From Halichondria panicea (Eukaryota > Porifera > Demospongiae > Suberitida > Halichondriidae), in assembly GCF_963675165.1 (NCBI RefSeq), contig NC_087377.1:5580042-5644041 (forward strand): 64,000 nucleotides of DNA, read 5' to 3'. The notes below the pieces were generated by a model that did no database searches, had not been told where the DNA came from, and saw nothing but the letters and a program-made list of their open reading frames with translations. The translations under genes and the position numbers were made by a program. Below, in pieces: positions 46,795 through 57,644 of the stretch; within the stretch, counting starts at the first letter, position 1; the number at the start of each line of letters is the position of its first letter.

Positions 46795-49700
46795 ATGGAA
46801 CTAGCCAAGTACGTGAGTGTAGAGAGTTGATACTTGCATGTACACTCGGGATGCATGGTCATGGTTTATACTTGACTGTGTAGGGCAAGATCTGTAGATA
46901 CTAGGTGTTGTGCGCGTATATGTATACACACTACCACTGACTACAATAATTGTTATGTGTAATATATAAACTTTACATTGTAGATCTAGTCAAGAGATAT
47001 TGAACGAGGAACTCTACAATGCGTCTGCTAATGGCTCTCTATCTAAGGTCACTCAACTGCTGGGCAAGGGAGCAGACCCTGATTACCATCCCTACTATGG
47101 AAAATGGACGCCACTGCATGCTGCTTGTGCAAACAACCACCCTGGTGTTGTGAAAGCTCTTGTGAAGGGCAAAGCTAACGTGACAGCTAAAGACAGGATT
47201 GACTACACTCCACTGCATGTGGCGTGCATGTATGGATACATGGAGTGTGTGCGTGCATTCGATGAGTACAAAGACAGGTACAGTGCAGGTAAGATTTTAT
47301 GTTGTAATTATCGAGAGTGCTTGTGTTCAAGGGAGTCAAAATGACCTCTAAAAGCACTGAAATGATAGCTAGGCTTCCACGAAAGTGGTCAACCACAATG
47401 TCATAGTGAAAGCAGTGCGGACTATACTCTAGTAGTAGTAGTCCTAGGGATAGTTGTTCCCCATGTGTAAGTGGTTAGAAAATGTGTGAAGAATCCTTTT
47501 GCTCGCCTACTCTAAGCTAGCTACTTAGTGAGAGTTAGAAGTTTGTTCCTATTATACGATCTGGTGGCGTGAGTGAGCATTATGTGAGATCGTGTACCAT
47601 TTTTCATAAAGTTCCGTTTTTTCCCCTGTGTCTGTTTAGATGTTCAGAATGAGAAAACCCTGTCTCCACTTGGCCTGGCGGTGGAGAGACAACAGATGGG
47701 CGTAGTCCGGTATCTTGTCACTCATCTCAAAGTCAGCCCCAGAGGTATACACCAGGAATACATAATATGGCTTTCGGTGTTGGATAGTTGCTATAGGCAA
47801 TCTTAACTGTGGTCTGATAGTGGTTGGAGTGTTTAGACAGCAGGGGTTTGCAGAATCTTTGCAACACACCTGTCCAGTAAAAGTGCTGAGCGTTACTTAC
47901 ATGGACTATGTGTCAGTCTGTTTTACTACTTATGAGCGTAGTCCATACACATATAATAGGAACACACAATATTTGTGTTGCAAATAATTATTCTGCAAAC
48001 TCTAGTACACATAGGACACTGAAAGTACCATAAAGTATAACAGGGCTGCATCCAGGATTTTGGGCAAATTGGGCACATGAAAAATATAGGGGACGCGAAG
48101 TTGGTGTATGCCAAACTAGAGGGGTCCGGAGCCCGGAACATTTTGGATATTTGGGGGCTTAGATCACTTCTGGCGCAATTTCAGCACATAATTATGTAGC
48201 TATCAATTATAATAATCAGATATCATCGTTACATGATTGTTGTAAATTATAGTGTGAATAGCTGGCTAAACTGACTACCCACCTCAGCTTCTATATGTCT
48301 GTGTCCGTCCTAATAAATGCCCTCCCCCTTAATGCAGCCCTGCCTATAATTATAGCCCTCCCATGACAATAATTACAATATTCAATCAGGTCTTGATAAT
48401 AATATACAGCTGTTACTGTAGCTGTGATCATTGGCAAGCAATCGTTAAAAGTAAAACATACACGTACGATGATAACTTAGATCCCACATGTACATGCAAC
48501 AGTTCCCACCGCATTGCTAATATTTTATGTGGAGTAGTGCATGTACCGGTACAGACATGTACATGTACGTACTGTATATCCTTTCACAGAATAGCTTTTA
48601 ATCATATAAATTTAATACATTAGCCATGCAGCTGCAAATAACGATACGTGTATATATAATTGTACATGAATTTCTTCATTCTCACAGCATTGAGGGATGA
48701 GATTCTAGAGCTTGGCTGCAAGAATAGAGATCTTGAATTTGTCAAGCTCATGATGAAAAAGTTTGATTGTGACCCTGAAAGTAAGTTAAATTACCAATCA
48801 ATGAATTTTATGACATTATAGTATTGCACCTTCAGAGCAAAAGGAGGTGGTTCTGTCTCTTGGTTGTCAAGCTGGTGATCTGGAGATGGTCAAGATTATG
48901 ATTGACAAGTATCAGTGCGACCCAAATGGTGAGCGTGAAGTGAAGTTGTCCGTCATTATTGTCCCATACATTCTTGATCTGTAATACTTACTACTGTGGG
49001 AAGAAACATTTATATACATGTAGGCTTTTTGTCCAATGTAGCTGTAACAGAATTACGAGGACGGGGGCACTCTCCTTACGTTTGTAGAGAGGTCCACCTT
49101 GATATGTATACATGTAGCTTTTATTAAATATTGCTGTAAAGTTCAGTGAACCTTTCTTGTAGCTCATTTGAACCTGTTTGGCGACACTCCGATGAGACTC
49201 GCTGTTCAGAACGGCCGGCTAGGTATCGTGAAGTATCTAGCAGAACACAAGGTTGATTCCGGAGGTGAGCTACAGAAATGTAGAAGCTCCTAGTTATTGT
49301 GGGAACACAAACAACACAAGATATCGATGTGCTTGTTTGTATTCATCGTAGTCAGTCTATAAAACAGGTCACCCTCTACACGTAGGCCTTCATACATGTA
49401 GCATGCATTTTGACCTGAATAATTAAATTCAATGCGTGCATTACGTCTTAACATTGTTGTGGCCTAACCGTATTACTAGAATGTTTTGCGAGTAACAAAC
49501 ATATGCGAATTTTGCGAGGGTTGCTCAATTCGCAACAATAAAATCGCAAAACCTAAATTATTACTACATGTATATTAAATAAATTATTACTACACGATCC
49601 TTGTCAAATCGCAATAGTTAGATCGCAAAGAGTCAAATTTTCTGCTGATTTAGCTCATTCGCAAATGTTTTTCACCCGCAAAATATTCTAGTAATACGGT

Positions 49701-52700
49701 ACAAGACTAGTACATCCCATATTTCTGTAGGCTACATGTACGTACGTACATGTATGTGTGAATAATTCCTAATGTTTTTTCTCTCCAGACTGCCTTGTCT
49801 TGGCCTGTACGGGTGATTTCCAGCATATTGTCAACTACATGCTCACTAGCTTGAACTGTGACCCTAACGTACGAAACGAAGACGGGGAAACCCCTCTCTC
49901 TCATGCCAAATCCAACAAAGTCATTCAGCTGTTGTTGAAATACGGTGCCGATGCTAAAGATGCGTACCAGCTGTATCGCCAGTCGCTCGGTAATCTGAGT
50001 GCCGAGGATCCACTTGTTAATCCGGTGAAGATGTTTGTGTTAGGGTTTGCAGAAGAGGGGAAAACCACGCTCATCCAATCGATGCAACAGGAACGAAAGC
50101 GAGACACTTTATTCAGCCTCGTCTCTTCAAAGGAGATCAAGGAACGTACTCCAGGCATTGTTTCGAAGGTGTTCAAAAGTCGGGTGTTTGGTGATGTGCA
50201 ATTCTTGGATTTTGCTGGGCAGAAGAGCTACTACAACAGTCATGCAGCGTTCATAAAATCTTCAATTGTGAGCTATCCGCCTTTGTTTTTGCTGGTTGTC
50301 GGTCTTCATCGAACCTGCAAACAAATCGAGTCCAACATTTCTTCGTGGATGATCATTTTGAAGAACCAATGTGCTCAGATAAAAGGAAAAGCTCCTCTGA
50401 TAGTCGTAGGCAGTCACGAAGACGTATTGAAAGAGCATCCCGAGGACAAATTGAAAAAGGAAAAATTGATCTTGCAATGCATTGAGTTGTATCAAAATTT
50501 CTTCAGTTCATTTGAATTTTTTTCCATGGATTGCCGAATTTGTAACACAGATCAAATCAAACAACTGAGGGAGATGGTCGGTGGGAAATGTAAGGAGCTT
50601 CGGTCCCAACTTTCTGTGAGTGTGAATGCACATATGTTTCTTCTCTTTCTTCTTGAAAAGTACCCAAAAGAATTCGCTGTTACTCTTGAAACTGCTCGCT
50701 CCCGAATAGAAACGGAGATACAGCTTGAAATATCGAAGAAACATGACAAGATTCTGCCTTTTCTTCCGACCAATGTTTCCCACATTGTCAAAATTTGTGA
50801 ACAGCTAAATGACAATGGCCACATCCTGTACTTACCGAATTCTTCGTCTGTTGGTCAAGGATATATTGTCATCGATAAGGCTGCTCTTCTCACAAAAATA
50901 ACTGGCACGATATTTGCACCTCCTGAGATGCGACAATACAGAGACATTGCGTCAAAGAGTGGTATCGTACCATTATCCAAATTGGTATCTTTGTTTCCCG
51001 ATTTTAACAGCAAAATGCTTCTTATGCTTGTTGGTTTTATGACAAGTCTTGAGCTTGCCATGATGATCGGTGATGAACCCATTTCTATCGACACCCTTGG
51101 TGACAGGCACCTCTTTTGCCCATCTCTAGTTTCTTCTGAGCCGTCAGAAACCGTTTGGGAGAAGGACGATAACTTCAAGTATCACTTTGGTTGGGTGCTC
51201 TCGTGTGTTGATAAAAATGGGGAGTTTTTCAGCAATCGGTTGATTCAAGTTTTGTTGCTCCGTCTTGCTCAATTGAACAAAGCTTCTGATGCCAGTCTTT
51301 TGTCGTCCGAACCATCTTACTCCATCTGGAAAATGGGGATCTGCTGGGGGTCAGGGAAAGGGGTTGTTACCATGGTCGAAATTGACGCTAACTGCAAAGC
51401 AATTTTGTTGAGAATGCGTGCCCATGACCTGACAGTAGACTTCCTTGAACTTCGATACGAAACTATTAGCAAAATTCTAAACACGGTCAAAGATGTATGC
51501 TCAAGTGTTAGCACTAAAGAAACGTTGGTCCGTTCAAATGACATTGTTAGTCACAGCACGTCTTTCACCAAGTTTACACGATATTCCTTCGATTCAGTTG
51601 CCAAGTCTATTGTCAAAAAAGATCCATGTGTTGCCTCTGGGCATAGCTCGACTAAAGTCACAGACCTGCTTCATGTGGAGGTGTACGAAAATCTAGGCGA
51701 AGCCATTTTGCAAGGATTTTTCAACAATGAATCAAGCAGGAAGCCCCTTTCTGATTGTTTTGTGAAGTCATTTTCCAGTGTACTTTCAAACCACCCTGAA
51801 CAAGCAGAGATTTTGTATCAAGCAATTGCTAATCTCCGAGAAAAGAATCGACCGCCTTCTTTAACACTTTACGAAGAACTGAAGGCTTGGAGTGAGAGTG
51901 GTGCTGGGACGTATCTAGCTCTGGGAGAGGTACTAGATCGATTGAGTGTGTTCAGGGGGAGGGACCCACTGGTGAGTGTGTGTCAGTCAGTAGGATGCAT
52001 GTGGATGATCTATAGCCGTGTACAATATAGTAATGTGTTTTGTGTATAATTATGTACAGTGTAAAATTTTATGTGACAACTAGTACATGTAATTGTATGA
52101 ATTATACTTATACTACTTTTTACAGAAAATAGCTGGTGTTGAGACCAAGCTCTTCTCTGAAGATGATCTACCCAACCCTGAAGAGATACTTCAAGGTACG
52201 CATCAAGAGTTTACTGACAATAAATGATTTAACGCTCCTCTTTTTCCTTCATTTACAGAACGTTCTTTTTCCTCGCTGGGAGCCCGTTCACTTCACAGAG
52301 GGTCCCTACCTGGTGATATGATTAGTCCGCAAACCTTCCAACGTACGGATTCAATCTCCTCTCATTATTCTGCCCACAGTGTAAGTGACGTTGTCCCATA
52401 ATCATTGTATCAAAATAAAAGCCGCCCGCCACGTACCTTAAATGTGTAGTTGTTCTTTTGCATAAGCATTCTACTTGTGACAAGTATTACTAATTTGTTC
52501 GTCCTGTACACTTCTGTCTATAATTCACAATGTACTTACCTTTCTCCCAAAGGCTTTTTCCTCAAGCTTTGACTCATTTGATCCCGAGCAGTCTTTTTCT
52601 CCCAGTGGGTGTGTTTCAAGTCCTCCAACGTCACTTGATAGACGGTTTATCTTTTCAAAAAGAAATTCTGGTTAGGAACATTGTTATTCATTGAACATGT

Positions 52701-55700
52701 ACATGTACTGTATTAGTATACTGCCAACGAGCTCTATCTTGAATGATTGTGCAACTTTACTTACAGATGGTCGTGTCCTCACAATTGAAAATTTACAACA
52801 GAGGAATGAAATCTCTGACTCTCTGTTACACTTGGAGATACATGAAAACAAGCTTCACTCTCTTGCCGGCTGCTTCGATAATGTGGAAGATTATCTGGAT
52901 GAACTTGAACTAACTGAAGGCCAGCAAACAGACGTTAAAGATATTGCCCACAAGAAAGGCACACAGATCGGGATGACAAAAGCTCTGAAATTGTGGCGAC
53001 GACTAAACCCAATGATCGCTACATATGAGAACTTACTGATTTTGCTGCTCAAACTCAAGAAAGGTGATGTGGCTTGCAAATGTTGTGATCTTATCCCAAA
53101 GCTTCTACCAGGATCTCCAGACGCCGGTAAATCTAACTCACGATCTCAGTCAATGGATGAAGGTATTGTACACATACATGTATACTTATACTCACAAAAT
53201 GTGCCTCCCGATATCTTGTATAATTATGTATAACATTGTATAATTTCATGATTACGATATTCTGAATTTATAGAGGCAACCTTACATGTACATGTAGCTC
53301 AGTAACAGAATGTTCAATTATTGAAAGCCCGCGGGTGCTGATGCCTCAGTGGAATGCTAGCAGCACGTGAAGCTAATACTTTTACTTTTACTCAGACTCT
53401 TGCTATTTAACAATTATTTGCATGCAGGGATGCAAGAGAGTGGGAAATAAAGACCCTGATAAGAATGTTACCAAAAGTTCAAAGTCTATATAATTTATGG
53501 CTGCTGCATCTCTGCGCACTTAAGGCCCGGGTCCAGATTTCAATACCAAAATTTACACTATGTTCATACTGCTGTATTATTAGCCTCGATTCCAGGCCGC
53601 TGAGAAAGGCGGCCTGGTATACACTGTTACGCATGCGCCAGAATTACCAAGAATCTTGGTAATCGTAAATTGTAGTATATTTATCAGTATTCTTATTCCG
53701 CATTTAGTTGTAAAACATTGATATCCGTTTCATTTATAATGATGTCATTGAAAAAAGAAATCTAGTCCAAGTTGTGTAATGGCTGCTACCTTCTCTTCTG
53801 CTCTCGCGTACGCGTTATCCTGTGTTGGAAAACCAGGTCTAGTCTTGAAAGACAAGCAGCTGGAGGCGTTGAAGTGTCTGTACGCTGGTGTTTATGTGGG
53901 TACCGTACCGACCGGCTATGGCAAGTCCCAGAGCAAGTCCATCTGCTTTCCAGACACTCCCTTTCTTGATTGATGTGAAGCTTGACACCTCTCTCTGAAA
54001 GAAGTGTTGTGATGAAAAAAGTGTTGTGATGGTGATTTCTCCTCTTGTTTCTCTGAGTGAAGCCATCTTCAAAGTGTTAGTGTGTCTGTTCGACGTTCAG
54101 TGCCATTCTCTCTGGAAGGAAGTATTGTTGTGACATTTGCCGAAAATTGGTCACAGAGTAAGTACGTGGTATCTGATCCGAGAACTGTGTGGCCTGAATG
54201 TGTTTACAATCCGAGGGACTTGTGTGCATCCGATCCGAGGGCTAGGGACTTGTTGCTTGAGTGTGTATTAATGGATAGTGCTTTCAATGGTAAATATATT
54301 GTGTAAATCAATAAGTAGTCCTCACATTATGTTACGTCACAGCCACTGTACTTATCCACATTTATTTTTTACCCACAGGTTTAACTAATTTCTTATGAGA
54401 TTAACTTGTCGCCTGAGTGTGTATCCGATCCGAGCCTCAAGTTAATGAATAAATCTACAGAGCTGATGTTTTACTTAGCTGTCTCTGTCTACAGTATATA
54501 CAGAGAGGTAGCCTCTCCTTTTCTTTTTTCTGTTCTTTATCACAATAAGATAAAATACTGTTTTAACGTTCAATGAGATAAAATACGGTAAATAATTGTC
54601 CACCCACGCGCCAACAGTAAATACCAGGCCCACTATTCAAGGGGCTGGAGTCGAGGCTACTGTATTATTTGCAATATACAGTGTATGCTGCATCAAATTG
54701 ATCCAAAATGAAGCTCAATGTTTTCTTTTTTCCAAAAAACTAATTATCAATATCTAGCGTTCTCGGATCCTAATAGCAAGTTATATCGACCAATTTTGCT
54801 ACACACGAGTCTAAAGAGACTGCTATGGCGCTCAAAGTAAGCAAAACTAGCCATACCCGAGAACAAAGCCTTATTTTGCAAGTCCACACATTGAAAACAT
54901 TGCTAGAAGAGCAGCTATAATACATGTAGCAGCTAGTCTACGCATTCATACACAAACACACTACCGTCTATTACCTCGCTGCGCATGCGCACATTGAGGC
55001 ATAATATAGAACATGTTGGTGCAAATCATTCAATAATTATAATTATACAGCCACTTTTTCTAAAACAAAATTGATATTAGCACGAATCAAAATGCCAACA
55101 CGGTTCATGACATTGTTCCTACACATGTATTAATTGTCCCTTGATTACAAATAATTATAATGTACATTTCACCTTATTTTACTACAGTTCTTAATTTATC
55201 TGAGGTACATGTATCATTGCAGCAGTGCATACTTTTTAACAACTTATTTCTTTCATACCTCAGGCTTGTCTACTGATCCTCGTAATCGTACCAGTCACCT
55301 TAAAGTAGTAAGGTCAGAACTGTGGGATGTCAGGGCCAAGTGGCGTGACCTGGGGATTGATCTGGGGATTCACGTAGACACTTGTGATGTGAGTATGTAC
55401 GTTTACAATAATTATGACTACTTTACAGTTATACCGTGGAACCTTCCTTAATAACCACCTCCGAAAAGCAACCACCCTCTCTAAAATGGCTAAGAACTCA
55501 GGTCCGAAGTTTTTCTAGTTCTCGATCAGCTTCATAACATTTGCCTTCCTGAACGGACAGCCATGCATGCACACCCAAAACATTGAGGCTGGGATAAGCA
55601 TTATTTTGCACCATTGAAAACCTGCACGTAGCTATAGCTATTCAAGGCTTATACTCATAGAGAGCAAACATGTTGGCAATTGAAACCTCTCAACTATAAG

Positions 55701-56013
55701 ACTAACCTCTCTATAACGGTTGAAAGGCTGTTTTCCAATAGTGTCCCTTCTGGGGTTCCACTGCAGTATTATAACTGCTACTCGAATGTCACTGTTATTA
55801 TTTTATGCATGCATGCAGGCGATTCAGCTGAATCGTGCGGGGCACCCAGATATGGCTGGTCAGTGCTTCACAGACATGCTCGAGAAGTGGTTGAAGAACG
55901 ATCCACAACTGAACGACTTATTCAAAGCTCTTGAGTCTCCCGTTATTGCTAGAGCTAGCATAGCCAGGGATCTGAAACAGAAGATTGAGGGCAAGCAATT
56001 GACATTATGGTAG
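46795..56013 (+). CDS. Ankyrin / Roc-COR / tandem death-domain protein
   Basis: Thirteen exons: 46795-46808, 46984-47288, 47640-47744, 48688-48780, 48836-48928, 49163-49264, 49789-51971, 52126-52195, 52259-52380, 52553-52670, 52767-53162, 55264-55388, 55819-56013; 3921 nt, 1306 residues in one frame. Ankyrin repeats occupy residues 1-300 (WTPLHAACANNHPGVVKALV, YTPLHVACMYGY, DTPMRLAVQNG, ETPLSHAKSNK). The Roc GTPase starts at ~322 with a full Walker A, LGFAEEGKTTL; DFAGQ follows at ~378 and VGSHED in the specificity-loop position, then COR. A Ser-rich linker precedes two death domains (~1085-1180 and ~1205-1300). This fits a metazoan ROCO-type signalling protein. A donor at 53127 instead of 53163 is equally in phase. 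The second death domain is separated by a 2.1-kb intron holding a mobile element. AATAAA at 56110 is a good poly(A) signal. Confidence 0.85.
49468..49699. mobile_element. CCGTATTACTAGAA-ended MITE, TA-flanked
   Basis: Within the ankyrin-encoding part of the plus-strand Roc-COR gene, in the intron before 49789. Left CCGTATTACTAGAATGTTTT and right, reversed, CCGTATTACTAGAATATTTT; internal TTCGCAA / TTGCGAA motifs repeat in both directions. Right flank is TA, left flank TAA. Confidence 0.8.
53581..54659. mobile_element. TAGCCTCGAT-family element carrying a decayed RecQ-helicase fragment (1079 bp, 9-bp target duplication)
   Basis: Inserted in the last long intron of the plus-strand death-domain gene. 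Ends TAGCCTCGATTCCAGGCC and, reversed, TAGCCTCGACTCCAGCCC, each followed by GGCCTGGTAT and ACTGTT, the same subterminal architecture as the 6.0-kb element. CTGTATTAT is exactly duplicated at 53572-53580 and 54660-54668. The family has no transposase in this window, so this copy is non-autonomous. Confidence 0.9.
53779..54072 (+). pseudogene. RecQ-like DNA helicase N-terminal fragment (motifs 0, I, Ia), broken
   Basis: From ATG at 53779 the frame reads into LKDKQLEALKCLYAG (RecQ motif 0 style) and VPTGYGKS (Walker A, motif I). After a one-base frame change and an in-frame TGA the next frame gives PFLIDVKLDTSL and VVMVISPLVSLSEAIFK (motif Ia). A short GTGTTGTGATG duplication sits between. Motifs II-VI are absent. 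This is a truncated, non-functional copy of a RecQ-like helicase gene enclosed by the transposon ends. RecQ-like copies are multi-copy in several invertebrate genomes; whether this family mobilises them is inference. Confidence 0.7.
55434..55763. repeat. GTGGAACC-type (pogo-like) MITE in the last intron
   Basis: Left CCGTGGAACCTTCCTTAATA and right, reversed, CAGTGGAACCCCAGAAGGGA, with internal AACCTCTC and ACCACC motifs. Related in its ends to the element at 57183-57368. Diverged; the limits are approximate. Confidence 0.5.
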
Positions 56014-56109
56014 ATAGATTTTTTGCAAGCATTCACTCACACAATAGTTTTTGTCACCACATTAATTTTGATGTTTCTTGTTTGAGGATCCATACCAAAT
56101 CTTTGTATG

Positions 56110-56115
56110 AATAAA
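56110..56115 (+). terminator. Poly(A) signal of the tandem death-domain gene
   Basis: AATAAA 97 nt downstream of the TAG at 56011-56013 and about 80 nt before the next gene's start codon at 56196, so the two transcription units are extremely close. Confidence 0.5.
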
Positions 56116-56195
56116 AGGGCGTGTCAGGGGTTAAAAGTAATTAATTGTTGTTGGCTATTAATTAAAAGACTAGACTCGATAATTATTGCTCAAAG

Positions 56196-56915
56196 ATGCC
56201 AAAGTGTCCATCCTGTAAGAAAGAAGTGTATTTCGGTGAGTTTGTTCACTGTCTATGAGACTGGTAGGTCAACCTGGTATAGATATTGTCTACATGTTTT
56301 GTAAACTTGTTTTACAATTAGAAATCTGAAATACCTATTATGATCTATTGGTTTGGTTTGCTTTAACATCTACAGCGGAGAAGGTGACCTCACTAGGTAA
56401 AGATTGGCACCGACCATGCTTGAAGTGTGAGAAATGCAAGAAAACCCTCACATCAGGAGGTCATGCTGAGGTACCTTCGTTTAATTGTTGTGAATACAAT
56501 GTATCTATTGTGTACATATTTCGTTGTCCCTAGCCAATTTCTTTGCATGCAATATCACTTAAACCGCACCTGTGTACACAAGAGTTGTCTGTACACTGTC
56601 ATGCTATCAAGCTTTTGTCTTAAAGCAAGTATTGAAGTAATAACGGAGAGGTATAATAGTGGTGTCCTCGGGTGTGCCAATAGATCTGGATACTAGTAGC
56701 AACATAGTAAAAATACACATGTGCCATGCTAAACTTATACACCTAATACGATCATAGACACATGACACATTAATTTACAAAGAATTTGCACTAATCTACA
56801 CACCCTGCTCATGCAGCACGAGGGTAAGCCGTACTGCAACAAGCCGTGCTACAGCTCTATGTTTGGCCCTGGGGGCTTTGGACGAGGTGGCACCGAATCA
56901 CACAAGTATAATTAG
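56196..56915 (+). CDS. CRIP1: Cysteine-rich protein 1 (CRIP1-type LIM protein)
   Basis: Three exons: 56196-56235, 56376-56470, 56817-56915; 234 nt, 77 residues, exactly the length of vertebrate CRIP1. A single LIM domain is complete: CPSC, then [11 protein letters not shown] (His and Cys ligands), then YCNKPCY, followed by the glycine-rich [11 protein letters not shown] tail and ESHKYN. LIM proteins of this type are small zinc-binding adaptors in cytoplasm and nucleus. All three introns-exon phases agree. The ATG is preceded by CAAAG and lies only ~180 nt after the stop of the upstream death-domain gene, so its promoter must be inside or next to that gene's 3' UTR. Single-LIM CRIP1 versus the two-LIM CRIP2 is settled by the stop at 56913-56915. 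Confidence 0.95.
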
Positions 56916-57182
56916 GAGCACCACATGGTCACATGCAAGCTAGGAGCAGAGAACAGATTATGTACGCTACGAAACTGTAGTGTACGCAATTAATGTAGTT
57001 TATAGATTGTCGATCTACATAATTATTATACATAATTTTTATTAGAGTTTATTTCTAGCTTCATGCGCATATGCATGCATGATCAATAATTAATTTTCGT
57101 CACACTCAATAATTATTATTACCGATTAATGCAAATAAATTAATTATAATGTACACTTGTACATGCATTAATTTTTTAATTA

Positions 57183-57368
57183 CAGTGGAACCCCTCTATA
57201 ACGGACACGTACCTTTAATTGCATGGGGAACAATGCATGTTTTGGCCTTTATACAGAGCTGAGGTGGCCTTTATAATGGTTGAGAGCAAAACAACCTCTC
57301 AAGAGAGTGATTGATAGTGGAGTAGAAGGGGGAGTACTATGAGGTGGGTGTTAAAAGAGGTTCCACTG
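57183..57368. mobile_element. CAGTGGAACCCCTCTATAAC MITE (pogo/Tigger-like ends)
   Basis: 186-bp element between CRIP1 and the four-TM gene. Left CAGTGGAACCCCTCTATAAC and right, reversed, CAGTGGAACCTCTTTTAACA, flanked by TTA. CAGTGGAACC ends are typical of pogo-superfamily non-autonomous elements. A 40-bp internal piece (57303-57342) is found again at about 61157-61196. Confidence 0.75.
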
Positions 57369-57644
57369 TTATGTTCCTGATTAAAATGATTATGACTGTA
57401 CGTACATGTTAATAAAATCACTTATTATAATTCTACTTTTAGTCATTAGTATAAAGTTAACATTCTTATTCAACCTTTTGACTTAAGATACAACAGATGA
57501 CTCACAAACATCAAAATTAATGTCAGAATGGGTTTAAAATAATCACTCTACAAAATAGATTTCTATATCTACGAAAATGTAATAGATCAATGTTTGTACT
57601 AAGAAAGTTTTGAGACGAATAATCCAACTACAAATTATTATTGT

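Noticed and set aside
50262..51178. Minus-strand open frames opposite the plus Roc-COR exon
   Set aside because: Antisense shadows of a strongly supported 2.2-kb exon.
53218..53233. Stop after the first death domain as the true end of the plus-strand Roc-COR gene
   Set aside because: Splicing from 53163 (or 53127) to 55264 keeps phase, adds a second well-formed death domain, and the total stays in frame to 56013. The short form is kept only as a possible isoform.
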